Below, piece by piece: positions 16,632 to 26,966 of a stretch of DNA of 64,000 nucleotides (its first letter is position 1; each line of letters starts with the position of its first letter). The notes under the pieces were generated by a model that did no database searches, was not told the origin of the DNA, and worked only from the letters and a program-made list of their open reading frames with translations. The DNA is from Arenibacter certesii DSM 19833 (GTDB lineage: Bacteria > Bacteroidota > Bacteroidia > Flavobacteriales > Flavobacteriaceae). Location: contig NZ_AUCB01000006.1 in NCBI RefSeq assembly GCF_000429545.1, positions 1 to 64,000 of the forward strand, read 5' to 3'. The translations under genes were made by a program, and so were the position numbers.

Positions 16632-18197
16632 TTATTTATTATTTAAATTTAAAACCTCATCTGGGTAGGGAATTTGCTCCCCTGATTCTTTTTTAGCTGG
16701 TATTTGCGCCTCCACTTCACGCAAATAATCGGACAGAATCTTTGCCAATTCCTTTGCTTTTTCGGGCTCCTCCTCCACTAAATTTTTGGTTTCCCCAATA
16801 TCGTCTTTTAGATTAAAGAGTTCCATTCTACTATCCAAATAGTAATAAATTAATTTATAATCTCCTATGCGGGTTGTACTGGAAGCTCCGATTCCAGGTC
16901 CCGAAGGACCCCATTCATTGGGATAATGCCAAAACAGAGGTCGGTCTTCAAAATTGTTATTCTTATTTTCCAAAGTTGGAACAAAACTAACACCATCTAC
17001 TGCCTGTACCGTTTTGTAGTTCTTTAGCCCTGCCATTTCTAAAATGGTGGGATAAAAATCTTCGATGATAACCTGATTATCGGTAACCGAATTAGGGACC
17101 GTTCTCCCAGGCCATTTCACCAACATTGGTTCGCGTATTCCCCCTTCATAGGCAGATCCCTTCCCGCTATTAAGTGGTTTATTATGGGTGTTTCTTTCTC
17201 CCCCTCTGGCATGGACACTTAATCCTCCGTTATCGGACATAAAAAGGATGATGGTATTGTCTGTCTGACCTTTATCTTCTAGGAAATCCATGATATCCCC
17301 CAAACTCTTATCCATTCCCTCTACTAGGGAAGCATATTTTGCCTCGATGGTATCTAGCCCCTTGTCGTAGTATTTTTGCACAAACCGATCGTCCGCCATA
17401 ATCGGAATATGAACTGCATAATGCGACATGTTTAAAAAGAAAGGTTGATTTTTCTCAAGTGCAGCATCCATAGCCTCCATAGCTTCCACAGTAATAGCCT
17501 CGGTAAGAAAAATATCTTTACCATGGTATTTTTCCAAGCCGGGAACTGCCCATACTTCCTTGCCTTTTTTTCCGTTCCCAAAATTCTCCGTACCCAAATA
17601 ACTCTCTGGTGCACCCGCAGCGTGACCTGCAATATTCACATCAAAACCTAGGTTCAGAGGATCCTCTCCGGGAGTACCAATAGCTCCTAGATGCGCCTTC
17701 CCTGCATGGATGGTAAAGTAGCCCGCATCTCGCAATAACTGTGGCATTGGTGTAGCGTAAACCGCTTTATCAATGCCGTCTACTGGACTTAGTCCGTTTA
17801 CATTCCATTCCGGAAATGACAAGGTCTTATGATTGGTCTCCATGGGCTGCAATTGATCTTTATGTAGCGTCCAATTAGTTACCCTATGTCTCGCAGCATT
17901 CATCCCTGTCATTAAACTAACCCGTGTTGGGGTACAAACTGCGGTAGCATAAGCTTGGGTAAATTTCATCCCTCCCTCTGCCAAGCGCTCCATATTTGGA
18001 GTTTGATACAAGTCGTTGTAGTGAGTCCTCTCTGTCCAAAAAGGAACAGAGGTATCTTGCCATCCCATATCATCCACAAAAAATAGAACGATATTGGGCT
18101 GGGTAGATGGCATTTCAGATTTCACATTTGGCTTTTCTTTACATCCAACCAATAAGATCGACCCAAAAAAGGCAATTAGTAGTTTACCGCTATTCAT
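16632..18197 (-). CDS. S1-family sulfatase lipoprotein
   Basis: A 521-residue lipoprotein (lipobox ILLVGC, Cys19). The metal-binding residues of the VDDMGWQD segment are present. The formylglycine signature C88-T-P-T-R with downstream TG is intact, so Cys88 would be converted to formylglycine by a maturase encoded elsewhere. The C-terminal part has the DNGGLSVHARGGERNTHNKP loop and the GGIREPMLVKWPG segment. It hydrolyses sulfate esters of a carbohydrate in the periplasm or at the cell surface. It is one of three divergent S1 sulfatases in this locus, probably with different regiospecificity. The S1 subfamily cannot be assigned without comparison. Confidence 0.9.
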   Translation of the reverse strand: MNSGKLLIAFFGSILLVGCKEKPNVKSEMPSTQPNIVLFFVDDMGWQDTSVPFWTERTHYNDLYQTPNMERLAEGGMKFTQAYATAVCTPTRVSLMTGMNAARHRVTNWTLHKDQLQPMETNHKTLSFPEWNVNGLSPVDGIDKAVYATPMPQLLRDAGYFTIHAGKAHLGAIGTPGEDPLNLGFDVNIAGHAAGAPESYLGTENFGNGKKGKEVWAVPGLEKYHGKDIFLTEAITVEAMEAMDAALEKNQPFFLNMSHYAVHIPIMADDRFVQKYYDKGLDTIEAKYASLVEGMDKSLGDIMDFLEDKGQTDNTIILFMSDNGGLSVHARGGERNTHNKPLNSGKGSAYEGGIREPMLVKWPGRTVPNSVTDNQVIIEDFYPTILEMAGLKNYKTVQAVDGVSFVPTLENKNNNFEDRPLFWHYPNEWGPSGPGIGASSTTRIGDYKLIYYYLDSRMELFNLKDDIGETKNLVEEEPEKAKELAKILSDYLREVEAQIPAKKESGEQIPYPDEVLNLNNK

Positions 18198-18210
18198 TTA
18201 ATTACATTTT

Positions 18211-19125
18211 TTAATTGCTAAAAGCCTCTAACACTGGTTTACCTCTCCAAAAATCGGGAGTTTTTAATCCAAGGGCATGTGCAATAGTAGCTGCCGTATC
18301 ATAGGTGACAATACTTGAATTTAATTTTCCTTTAGCAGGAATATTAGCTCCATAGATTATCCAAGGAATTTCTACCTCAGCCAAGGTTTTCCCTCCATGG
18401 CCTTTACCAATTCCACCATGATCGGAGCTAAAAATAATAATGGTATCGTCCATCATCCCCGCCTTCTCTACAGATGCCAAAATCTCTCCTACCTGAGCAT
18501 CTACCTTTTCTATTGCAGTATAATATTCGGGCGTTCCATGCCCAATCTCATGACCTTCATTATCTGGATGGGTAAGATGTATAAAGGTTAGCGCTGCCTT
18601 ATCGCCTAAATGAAAATCCATGGCCTTTTCTATCGTCTCCTCATCTGTTCTTCCATTAAAATCCAGATCAACCATGTTTTTTTCAAACAAATACCCAATT
18701 CCACCCCAAGTATAGGAAACTCCTTTTTTAGCTGTCGGCATCTGATCATCAACCAAACTAAAGATAGTAGGGTAAATATCGCCTTTTCCTATAATTCTAG
18801 ACGGTAATTCTGGAGTCTTACTTCCCCATTCTGTATACCCATGTAATTCTGGACCTGACCCCATAATCATGGAAGCCCAATTTACGGCGCTAGAAGATGG
18901 CAATACCGACCTTGCCTGTAAGGAATAGGCTCCACCTGCCATCAACTTTCGGAGGTTTGGAAGCTTGGCCTTTTCAAAAGCATAGGCTCCAAATCCATCG
19001 GACCCGATTAAAATAACGTGTTTTGCAAGAGGCTTTTGCTCTACGGCAGATTGACTGCTTTTACACGACACTAGAACGGCAAATAATGTTATAGCTACCG
19101 CTATATTTTTTAGTAAATGATTCAT
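18211..19125 (-). CDS. Alkaline-phosphatase-superfamily lipoprotein of unknown substrate
   Basis: A 304-residue lipoprotein (lipobox VLVSC, Cys21). The fold signature of type I phosphodiesterase / nucleotide pyrophosphatase proteins is visible: HVILIGSDGFGAYAF (metal site), a Ser-rich nucleophile region (LPSSSAVNWASMIMG), HLTHPDNEGHEIGHGTPEYY and IIFSSDHGGIGKGHGG. It lacks the C/S-x-P-x-R sulfatase motif, so it is not an S1 sulfatase. It is compact compared with the roughly 400-500 residue NPP enzymes. It lies 13 bp before a sulfatase gene. It could remove phosphate or another ester from the glycan, or act on unrelated metabolites. Confidence 0.7.
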   Translation of the reverse strand: MNHLLKNIAVAITLFAVLVSCKSSQSAVEQKPLAKHVILIGSDGFGAYAFEKAKLPNLRKLMAGGAYSLQARSVLPSSSAVNWASMIMGSGPELHGYTEWGSKTPELPSRIIGKGDIYPTIFSLVDDQMPTAKKGVSYTWGGIGYLFEKNMVDLDFNGRTDEETIEKAMDFHLGDKAALTFIHLTHPDNEGHEIGHGTPEYYTAIEKVDAQVGEILASVEKAGMMDDTIIIFSSDHGGIGKGHGGKTLAEVEIPWIIYGANIPAKGKLNSSIVTYDTAATIAHALGLKTPDFWRGKPVLEAFSN

Positions 19126-19644
19126 AGGTTTGGTTATATTATTTTTAATTTTTCAGTTTCTAATCCAATTTAGTACTTATCCATAATTGACTCCAAACAC
19201 TAGATTATACATCTCAAAAGTCAACATTGTAATTCTCTAATGAGCTCTATTTAGCCTCTTGTTGTCATTTTATTTACATCTAAGCATAAAGCAATCTACC
19301 TCTTTTGTCCGCCTTTCATTTCTTTTGCTCGCCCAAAAGAAACGAACAGGGCCGATAAACTAAGGTACGGTGTACCTTGGTTTAGAGGAGCCAGCCGTAG
19401 CGAAGGCCAGCGCGCCAACTGGCCCCTCACTTTTAATGCAAATCGTTGCATTTTCCGTTCGGTCCTAATGAATTTTTTCGACAACAAGGTCGAAAAACCG
19501 TGTCCGAAACTCCGCGTCGCTACGTTCCTCCGCTCCTGATCTCGGAGCTTTCGACCACTATTCTGCGTATAAGGAAATCTGCTTCGCTAAGACTAAAAAC
19601 TTCAACTACTTTTTCTATAAACGAACTTTTGAAGTCGCACTACT
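19126..19644. other. 519-bp gap with a GC-richer repeat-like block
   Basis: This is the widest gap in the fucose operon, between GH29 (19645) and the phosphatase-like gene. Bases about 19299-19630 are visibly richer in GC than their surroundings. They contain several small dyads (AAGGTACGGTGTACCTT, CCAGTTGGCGCGCTGG on the minus strand, TTTTTCGACCTTGTTGTCGA). The minus-strand frame ending FVSFGRAKEMKGGQKR resembles spurious hypothetical proteins that I associate with intergenic repeats in related genomes. No gene is called. Confidence 0.45.
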
Positions 19645-20985
19645 TTAATTACTCTCTATCACAGCTCCGTCCTCACGATATAGATCCACCTTACCATCTA
19701 ACAATACAGCAATTACTGTCATGTTTTCATCCAACACATGTTCGGGCAACTTAATATATTTTATACCTGGATAATGACTCCAGTACACTTTCCCTAGCAC
19801 CTGATGTGATAGTTTGGTGCCTTCTCCCACTACCCAAATACGATTGATATTATTTTTAAGTCCGCGCAAAACGACCTCTCCACCTGGGTTGCCTTTTACG
19901 AATAAATACAGAATAGTTTGATCCTTAGATAAGGTGGTAGGTCCATAAAAATGTTCCTTAGGAATGCCTGAACGCGTATCGTAAATGGCCTCTTTATGTT
20001 TATTGGTCCATCTCCCCAACCCTTCTAAAATAGCTACTTGCTCGTCTGGGATACTTCCATCGCCTTTAGGGCCTATGTCTAAAAGTAGGTTACCGCCATT
20101 ACTAATAACATCGGCAAAAATGCCGATAATCTGATCCTCAGTCTTATAATTGTGGTCGTTTTTTTGATAGCCCCACGAATCGTTCATAGTAAGGCACAAT
20201 TCCCAGAATTTATTCTCTGGCCTCGTAATAGGCATTCCTTGCTCTGGGGTAGCGTAGTCCCCTTGATCATTTAATCGGGAATTAAGAATGGTATTTGGAT
20301 TCCTATCTAACAGCATCTGTCGCACTTTGGGTGCCTGCCATTCTTCTGAGCTATGTTCCCAATCCCCATCAAACCAATACAAATCCGGGTTATAGGTATC
20401 AGAAAGTTCTTTTAGTTGCCCCTGATAGTATTTTAAGAATTTATCCCATCTTTTAGGTTCATCTGCTATTTTGTATCGAATAGAGTCCCTGATAAAGTGA
20501 GTATAATCGTTATAAGACCAATCTGGTAACGAATAATAAATCCCCACTTTTAAATTGTTTTTCCTAAGTTCTGAAACAAAAGGGGTTAGTACATCTTTTT
20601 TAGAAGATGCGCCCTTAACGGCATTAAAATCGCCAAATTTAGTATCCCACAATGCAAATCCATCATGGTGCTTAGAGGTGATGACCGAATATTTGGCCCC
20701 ACTCTTTTTTATAAGATCTACCCAAGCGGCTGGATCATATTTCTTGGCCGTAAATCCCTTGGTCTGCTTTAGGTAATCTTTATGAGAGATATACCCATTA
20801 AAAAAGGACCAAGATTCATCTATACCATTGACAGCATATAAACCCCAATGGATAAAAATCCCCAGTTTGGCATCTTTAAACCATTCCATTTTTTCCTCAT
20901 TTTGGGAAACGGTATCCTGCGCTTGTTCTTGGGCGAAATTTGAAGTAATAGCCAATAAAAAAATAGAAGTTATCAGTTTCTTCAT
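19645..20985 (-). CDS. GH29 alpha-L-fucosidase (short form)
   Basis: A 446-residue secreted enzyme with a signal peptide (MKKLITSIFLLAITSNFA). GH29 landmarks are MEWFKDAKLGIFIHWGLYAV (34-52), SKHHDGFALWDT (104-115) and LYWFDGDWEH, where Asp206 is the predicted nucleophile. A C-terminal beta domain follows. There is no carbohydrate-binding module. It removes terminal alpha-L-fucose with retention of configuration. It lies 43 bp after GH95 in the same direction and is the second GH29 of the locus; the two are quite different in size and probably in linkage preference. Confidence 0.93.
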   Translation of the reverse strand: MKKLITSIFLLAITSNFAQEQAQDTVSQNEEKMEWFKDAKLGIFIHWGLYAVNGIDESWSFFNGYISHKDYLKQTKGFTAKKYDPAAWVDLIKKSGAKYSVITSKHHDGFALWDTKFGDFNAVKGASSKKDVLTPFVSELRKNNLKVGIYYSLPDWSYNDYTHFIRDSIRYKIADEPKRWDKFLKYYQGQLKELSDTYNPDLYWFDGDWEHSSEEWQAPKVRQMLLDRNPNTILNSRLNDQGDYATPEQGMPITRPENKFWELCLTMNDSWGYQKNDHNYKTEDQIIGIFADVISNGGNLLLDIGPKGDGSIPDEQVAILEGLGRWTNKHKEAIYDTRSGIPKEHFYGPTTLSKDQTILYLFVKGNPGGEVVLRGLKNNINRIWVVGEGTKLSHQVLGKVYWSHYPGIKYIKLPEHVLDENMTVIAVLLDGKVDLYREDGAVIESN

Positions 20986-21028
20986 TTGTGTAAATAAGTA
21001 ATTTTAATATAGTGTTCCCATTAGGGGA

Positions 21029-23395
21029 TTAATCGTTTGTTTTAAGTTCCGAATTTAACCAAACCTTTTGGTCTTTTTTGAGTGATATATTGGCATTGAC
21101 ATTACCGTAAACCAATGTAACATTTGTATCCTTTTTGGACTTTAGTCCCACTCTTTCCAGTTGGCCGTTCTTCCACTTCAAATCAACTTCAATATTACCA
21201 CGCGCTACCAACCCAGCGATACTACCCGTACCCCAGTTCTGTGGTAATGCAGGCAGCAGTCTTAAAAACCCTTCATGGGATTGCAATAGCAATTCTGCTA
21301 CTGCCGCGGTATATCCAAAATTACCATCTATTTGAAATGGCGGATGCTCGTCAAACAAATTATCCGCAACGGAAATCTGCATAAACTTATTAATATTTTC
21401 TTCTGCAGATGCAGCGTCCAATAATCGGGCATTAAAATTAATCATCCAAGCCCTGCTCCATCCTGTACCTGCACCCCCGTGCTGCAAACGGAAGTCGATT
21501 GTTTTCTGAGCTGCTGCAAAAGCCTCCTTATCTTTTGAGGTGATCGCAACCCCTGGATGCAGTGCATAGAGGTGAGACATATGACGATGCCCTTTTTCTG
21601 GCTCTTCATATTCTTCATTCCACTCCAAAATCCGACCATCTTTTCCAATCTTAACTCCAGGGTAGAGACCATCTAATTTCGTTTTCACTTCATTTATAAA
21701 GTCATCCTCTATCTGCAATACTTCTGCCGCTGCCAAGGTATTTCCAAAAGCTTCAGCTATAATTTGATGTCCCATAGCAGCTCCGGTGGTCATAGCGGCC
21801 GGCTTTCCATCTGCTGCGTAATAAGAATTCTCTGGGGAGGCTTCTGGGTAAGAAATCCATTTATCACTGCTTTCATCTTTTTGCAACCAGTCCAAATAAA
21901 ACTCGCTTATCCCTTTTAAGTATGGATAGGCACGCTCTTGAAGAAACTCTTTATCCTCCGTAAATTTATAGTGTTCCCAATAATGTTGGGCTAGCCATCC
22001 ACCACCGTGAATCCATGCGCCCCAGTAGGCTCTTTCTGCACGCATCCATGGGGTTGCCCATAAGTCTGTTGTGTGGTGCATAACTGCTCCACGATTAATT
22101 CCATATTGTTGCTTTGCCGTAATTCTTCCCCTTTCTAATAAGCGGTCCCCAAGATCGAACAAGGGCATGTGCAGTTCTGAGAGATTGGTCACCTCAGCTG
22201 GCCAATAATTCATTTGCAAGTTAATATTAAGATGGTAATCCGCATTCCATGGCGCCTCTATATGATTGTTCCAAATACCTTGCAGGTTAGCGGGATTGGT
22301 TCCTGGCCTGGAAGACGATATTAGCAAATAACGACCGTAGTGAAACAATTTAGCAGCTAAATCGGGGTCATCGTTACCAGCTTTAATTCTTTGTAACCTT
22401 ACATCTGTAGGTAGGGAATCTAGCTCCTTACCCCCTAGGTCTAAAGTAACTCGGTTATACAAGGAAGCATAATCTTCAACATGTCTGTTTATAAGGTTTG
22501 AAAAGGTCTTTCCCTCCACACTTTTTAGCGTTTCAGTATTTTTGACTTTATAATCGTCCGAATAAAAGGATGTATTAGCGACAAGGTAGATAGTAGCTTC
22601 TTTTACTCCTTTTAGGCTTAACGTTCCATTGTTGGCACTTACCTCACCGGAATTATTTTCTACTTTTAGTCGAGTTTCAAATTTTACACCGTAATCGATC
22701 TTAAAAGGTTTAGATTCTTTTTTCCCTCCGTATTGGGTCACCATTCCTTGCATACTAATTTCTTTGTCTGAAGGATTAGAAGTGGATACCGTTTTATGAC
22801 CGTGATCTTGTGGTCGCTCTAACTTTAAGTCAAAATCCATCCCCTCCTTAGCAGTGGTACTCAGATGGATTACCATAACGTCATCTGCATTAGAAGAAAA
22901 TACTTTCTCAGAATATTGCGCACCATTACTTGTGTAGCTCACTTCTGCCAAGGCATTATTTAGGTCTAAAGATCTTTTATAGTTCTCTACTGTCTTTTTT
23001 CCTTTAAAATCGATAAAAAGATCACCCATAGTTTGGTGTGATCTTACTACCGTTTTATAGGAAAACTTGTCCATGTAGGTAGCATCTACTTCATGTGGTT
23101 TTCCTTCCCTTAACAATTTTCTAAAATGCTCTAAGTCCTCTGGAGTGCCTTTATAGTCTCCCCAATCCGGACCACCGGGCCACATAGAATCTTCATTTAG
23201 CTGAATACGCTCCTTATTTGGATCCCCAAAAACCATTGCTCCCAATCTACCATTACCAACGGGTAAAGCCTCCATCCATTTGGCCGCTGGCTGTGCATAC
23301 CATATCTCATTAGTAGGCAAAACCTTCTCCTGAGTCTGACAACAGTAAAATGTTAATCCAAGTAGTATTGGTAGAAGCGTCTTAATTTGATTCAT
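21029..23395 (-). CDS. GH95 alpha-L-fucosidase lipoprotein
   Basis: A 788-residue protein with a lipoprotein-type signal (LLGLTFYCC). The N-terminal beta-sandwich starts [20 protein letters not shown] with [11 protein letters not shown]. The (alpha/alpha)6 barrel holds [26 protein letters not shown] (the NIN asparagines believed to be catalytic in characterised GH95 enzymes), [16 protein letters not shown] and [20 protein letters not shown], with the catalytic-type Asp in DGNFG. The length is normal for the family. The expected action is inverting hydrolysis of terminal fucose (or L-galactose), often alpha-1,2-linked. It is in tight order with a CE20-like esterase (15 bp) and GH29 (43 bp). 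Confidence 0.93.
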   Translation of the reverse strand: MNQIKTLLPILLGLTFYCCQTQEKVLPTNEIWYAQPAAKWMEALPVGNGRLGAMVFGDPNKERIQLNEDSMWPGGPDWGDYKGTPEDLEHFRKLLREGKPHEVDATYMDKFSYKTVVRSHQTMGDLFIDFKGKKTVENYKRSLDLNNALAEVSYTSNGAQYSEKVFSSNADDVMVIHLSTTAKEGMDFDLKLERPQDHGHKTVSTSNPSDKEISMQGMVTQYGGKKESKPFKIDYGVKFETRLKVENNSGEVSANNGTLSLKGVKEATIYLVANTSFYSDDYKVKNTETLKSVEGKTFSNLINRHVEDYASLYNRVTLDLGGKELDSLPTDVRLQRIKAGNDDPDLAAKLFHYGRYLLISSSRPGTNPANLQGIWNNHIEAPWNADYHLNINLQMNYWPAEVTNLSELHMPLFDLGDRLLERGRITAKQQYGINRGAVMHHTTDLWATPWMRAERAYWGAWIHGGGWLAQHYWEHYKFTEDKEFLQERAYPYLKGISEFYLDWLQKDESSDKWISYPEASPENSYYAADGKPAAMTTGAAMGHQIIAEAFGNTLAAAEVLQIEDDFINEVKTKLDGLYPGVKIGKDGRILEWNEEYEEPEKGHRHMSHLYALHPGVAITSKDKEAFAAAQKTIDFRLQHGGAGTGWSRAWMINFNARLLDAASAEENINKFMQISVADNLFDEHPPFQIDGNFGYTAAVAELLLQSHEGFLRLLPALPQNWGTGSIAGLVARGNIEVDLKWKNGQLERVGLKSKKDTNVTLVYGNVNANISLKKDQKVWLNSELKTND

Positions 23396-23410
23396 TCTTT
23401 TATTTAATTA

Positions 23411-24805
23411 TTAATTTAAGTCCCAATCATCGGTTCTAAATGCGGAGGCCGGTAATCCGGCGGAATTATAAAGGTTTGGAGTTGCTCCGTTGGTAAAGGC
23501 AAATCTGACCGCCTTTGGGTTTTTCACCTCCTTTGCCGATACTGCTATGTAACTACCATCTATTTTAGCCTTTGCTGGGTAAAACACTTTATCTTCTCCT
23601 GCGATATAAAACTCTACCAACTCCTTTCCCTTTTTCATTAATCCATTTTCTGCAAAGTCAAAACTAAGTACAATTTTCTTCTTATTAATTTCCATTGACT
23701 TATAAACTGGGCCAGAATAGACCAACTCTTGATTTCCATAGGTTTTTGCCATAGCCCAGAGTGCTAGTCGGTGTCCGACATCTTGTTTGTTAATGGGGTG
23801 GATGTTATCCAAATTTCCAATATCATTGGTGACCACCATACCGGTATTAGCTACATTTTGCATGGTATATAATTGCGCATCACGCACATGAGCAGCATCT
23901 GTAGCCTTGGGATCGTCATACTTATATGGAGCTATCTGTACAAAATAAAAAGGAAGGTTCTTACCCCATTCTGTTCTCCACGATTTTATCATTGAAGGAA
24001 ATGATTTATAGTATGAATCTGGATTAACTCTATTAGACTCTCCTTGGTACCATATAAAACCTGCAATATTGAATTTTGTAATAGGATGAATCATCGCATT
24101 ATAAGCATAACCAGGATCGTTGGGCCACCAGGCGACCTCCCTTAGTTTACTTGCAGCTTTGGTTAATTCCGCATCCTCGGCAAACAATTCTTTTTTCATC
24201 CAAACTTCCACAGGTGTACCTCCCCAACTGGAATTAATTAGTCCCACGGGAACCGATAATTCACGATGTAATTCCCTACCAAAAAAGTACGCTACAGAAC
24301 TAAAATTCTGCATAGTCTCCGGATTACAAACCACCCATTCCCCTCTTAATTGATCTTGCGGGGAGGCTGATATTTGTTGTGCTACCTGAAAAAAGCGAAT
24401 TTCCGGGTAATTGGCATTTTTTATTTCTTCCTCCGCGTTATCCAACCCTTGTTTGGGCGTCCATTGCATATTACTTTGGCCAGATCCCAACCACACTTCT
24501 CCTATTAGAACATTGCTTATTTCCAGGTTTTCGTGACCTTCTACAATAACCTTATAAGTTCCTCCTGCCTTTGGGGTTGATAATTGAACGGTCCACAATC
24601 CCTGATGGGCTTTAGTGCTTATCTTTTTATTGTTCCAAGTACCATATACCGTTATCTCCTCACTGGTGGCCGTAGTCCAGCCCCAAATAGTGACGTCGGA
24701 TTGCTGCTGCAGCACCATATTGTCTGATAGAATGGAAGGAAGCCAAATCTCTCCATACATATTTGTAGTAAAAAGTAAGAGCAGTACTCCTAATAACTTT
24801 TTCAT
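23411..24805 (-). CDS. CE20-type carbohydrate acetylesterase (sialate-O-acetylesterase family)
   Basis: A 464-residue secreted SGNH-type esterase with a signal peptide (MKKLLGVLLLLFTTNMYG). It has the N-terminal LPSILSDNMVLQQQ that is typical of sialate-O-acetylesterase-like proteins. GEVWLGSGQSNM places the nucleophile at Ser111. INSSWGGTPVEVW and GFIWYQGESN follow, and DNIHPINKQDVGHR supplies the catalytic Asp/His. It removes acetyl groups from sugars, which would unmask sites for the fucosidases. Two further SGNH domains occur in the next gene upstream. Calling it sialate-specific would be unwarranted. Confidence 0.85.
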   Translation of the reverse strand: MKKLLGVLLLLFTTNMYGEIWLPSILSDNMVLQQQSDVTIWGWTTATSEEITVYGTWNNKKISTKAHQGLWTVQLSTPKAGGTYKVIVEGHENLEISNVLIGEVWLGSGQSNMQWTPKQGLDNAEEEIKNANYPEIRFFQVAQQISASPQDQLRGEWVVCNPETMQNFSSVAYFFGRELHRELSVPVGLINSSWGGTPVEVWMKKELFAEDAELTKAASKLREVAWWPNDPGYAYNAMIHPITKFNIAGFIWYQGESNRVNPDSYYKSFPSMIKSWRTEWGKNLPFYFVQIAPYKYDDPKATDAAHVRDAQLYTMQNVANTGMVVTNDIGNLDNIHPINKQDVGHRLALWAMAKTYGNQELVYSGPVYKSMEINKKKIVLSFDFAENGLMKKGKELVEFYIAGEDKVFYPAKAKIDGSYIAVSAKEVKNPKAVRFAFTNGATPNLYNSAGLPASAFRTDDWDLN

Positions 24806-24830
24806 TTATTTATATTTTAACTATTGCTTT

Positions 24831-26966
24831 TTAATCAATAATTGAATTAAACCTTTCACTTATGATTCTCCCCAACACCTTATATCCCTCTGGCAATAAA
24901 TGAATTCCATCCTGAGCATATAAATCTGCACTCAAGAACCCATTGTTATCCGAAAATTCATTGATGACATTGTAATAGAACGTCGTTTTCTGATCTCCTA
25001 GTTTATTAATAAGGGAATGAATTTTATTGTATTTCTCCCTTCTATCGGTAGTTGGATCCAAACCTGTAGGCAATGGCCCCAATAGTATTATTTTTGTAGA
25101 GGGAGCAAATTTTTCTTTTGCGAACATTAAGATCTTTTGAATCCCTTTTGCGATCTCTTCCGCTGAATTTTCTCCAAAATTATTGACTCCGATCGCCAGT
25201 ACCACTACCTTAGGATTTGCTGCTTCATAATTCCCATTTTTAATACGGTATAAAACGTGTTGGGTCCTATCACCAGAAATTCCGGCACCGATCCAGTTTA
25301 AATCTTTAAAATAAAGTACTGCTGCTTCCTTTCCTGGGGCATAGGTAACATTGGGTCTATTTCCACCCCAACCTTGCGTAATGGAGTTCCCCATGAGTAG
25401 TAGGTCGGTTTCTTTTGTGGCCTGGCACAGCGAATCAATATCTTTAGCCTGTGCCCACCAGTCTTTTCCTTCTATCCAACCTGCGGCTGATCTATATTCC
25501 GCCGAAGGAGAGGGGATCACCGCAAAATTTACTTTTTGATTCGTTGCTTTCAGTATAAAATCGACTATCGGACTGGGGTTCTCCAAACTATGCGGATGAT
25601 GCCCAATCCCTTCTTTGTATATCACTTCTATATCGCCCCCATGTGCTTTAATGCCCTCTTCAAATAGTTTGGTGTTTTCTGCCACCGGAACCACCTCATC
25701 GGCAGCACCACAAATGTGTATTATAGGATACCCCCCTTTAGCAATGGATTTTATCTTATGAATTGGGTTACCCTTAAATTTGGATATATCCTTCTCACTT
25801 TTTAAGTCATATACTTTTTTAAATGCTTCCCAATCCGAGGCACTTCCCTTGCCCTTACCCAACCCACCAGGCCAGCTTTGTCCATCCAAAACAGGAGCAT
25901 CTGCATATACCGCTGCTACTTTTTTAGGATTCTTCTCCGCCCAATTATAAACGATTAATCCACCTCTACTCATCCCCTCCAGTACTACTTTTCTGGAAAG
26001 TCCAGCTTGGGTCATTAACTCATAAAAATCATCCCAACGTTTAACCGCTTCGGGACCGCCAAACAAATTGGCAACATCATAGTAAGCAATATGAAAACCT
26101 CTTTCCAGTAAAGCAATATCCGTTTGAGGTTCATGCCCCCAGAATCGTGCTCGTAACACCCAAGGTCTCCCGGCGGCAACTTTTTTAGGTTGTACTACTT
26201 TAGAAGGGATTCCGTTATATTCAAAATTGGTCTGTGGGTATCCGTGAAAGTTTACGGTTTCAGTAATTTTTATATCGTCGGATTCAAAAATAGCTATGGG
26301 TCTGCTTTCTTGCAGCATCACAGTTTCATAAAGTCGCTTTGCAATCACTGTTGCCCCTAATGACGAAGGGTGCACCCTATCTGGTAATAATTGGGGTTGG
26401 TCTATAAAAAGTTGATATAGATCCAAGACTTCGGATTTGGTCTTATAGGCCACCGAACGAGCCCTAGGAATAATCTTATCTTTAATAATCGGGTTCCAAA
26501 TATTGGTAGTATCGGATGTAAATGCAGGTAATGGTAATAGTATTACTATCCTTACTTTATCATTTACTGCTTTAAAACTTGCTATTAATTCAGTATAATC
26601 CGATTCGTATTCCTCTAAACAAACCCTGTTTTGAAGTTTACTATCGTTGGTGCCCAATTTTATAAAAACAATGTCTGGTTTAAATTCCAAGGCATTGGAA
26701 TAAGCCTCTGTTTCCCAATAGGGTCTATCCCCTTTTTTTAAAAGGGTCCTTCCGCTTACTCCAAAATTACGAACCTCATAAGAGTCACCCAATAACTCCT
26801 GTAATTGGGCGGGATAGGAATTCTTTTCCCTATTAGCTACCTTAGATCCATAGGTTATGCTATTTCCTACAGTAGCAATTTTGATTGGCTCTTGAAGCAT
26901 CGCCCAAGAAGCTTCCACAAATAGGAAAAAACCTAAAACCACTATTACGAGTTTGTTTTTTCCCAT
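24831..26966 (-). CDS. Three-domain esterase: SGNH - alpha/beta-hydrolase - SGNH
   Basis: A 711-residue secreted protein with a signal peptide. Domain 1 (about 27-225) is a GDSL/SGNH esterase: KIATVGNSITYGS, NFGVSGRT, FIKLGTNDSK and DRVHPSSLG. Domain 2 (about 230-475) is an alpha/beta hydrolase with the nucleophile elbow EGMSRGGLIV, an acid in CGAADEVVPV and a His in GIGHHPHS. Domain 3 (about 510-711) is a second SGNH esterase: LLMGNSITQGWGG, GAGISGDRTQHV, LAIGVNNFG and DGIHLLPEGYKV. All three active sites look intact. The protein could remove two or three kinds of ester from one glycan. The start codon overlaps the stop of the upstream sulfatase by one base. Confidence 0.85.
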   Translation of the reverse strand: MGKNKLVIVVLGFFLFVEASWAMLQEPIKIATVGNSITYGSKVANREKNSYPAQLQELLGDSYEVRNFGVSGRTLLKKGDRPYWETEAYSNALEFKPDIVFIKLGTNDSKLQNRVCLEEYESDYTELIASFKAVNDKVRIVILLPLPAFTSDTTNIWNPIIKDKIIPRARSVAYKTKSEVLDLYQLFIDQPQLLPDRVHPSSLGATVIAKRLYETVMLQESRPIAIFESDDIKITETVNFHGYPQTNFEYNGIPSKVVQPKKVAAGRPWVLRARFWGHEPQTDIALLERGFHIAYYDVANLFGGPEAVKRWDDFYELMTQAGLSRKVVLEGMSRGGLIVYNWAEKNPKKVAAVYADAPVLDGQSWPGGLGKGKGSASDWEAFKKVYDLKSEKDISKFKGNPIHKIKSIAKGGYPIIHICGAADEVVPVAENTKLFEEGIKAHGGDIEVIYKEGIGHHPHSLENPSPIVDFILKATNQKVNFAVIPSPSAEYRSAAGWIEGKDWWAQAKDIDSLCQATKETDLLLMGNSITQGWGGNRPNVTYAPGKEAAVLYFKDLNWIGAGISGDRTQHVLYRIKNGNYEAANPKVVVLAIGVNNFGENSAEEIAKGIQKILMFAKEKFAPSTKIILLGPLPTGLDPTTDRREKYNKIHSLINKLGDQKTTFYYNVINEFSDNNGFLSADLYAQDGIHLLPEGYKVLGRIISERFNSIID

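Noticed and set aside
19296-19487. 63-codon minus-strand frame ending FGRAKEMKGGQKR
   Set aside because: No domain or signal; composition follows the GC-rich repeat block. Treated as intergenic repeat.
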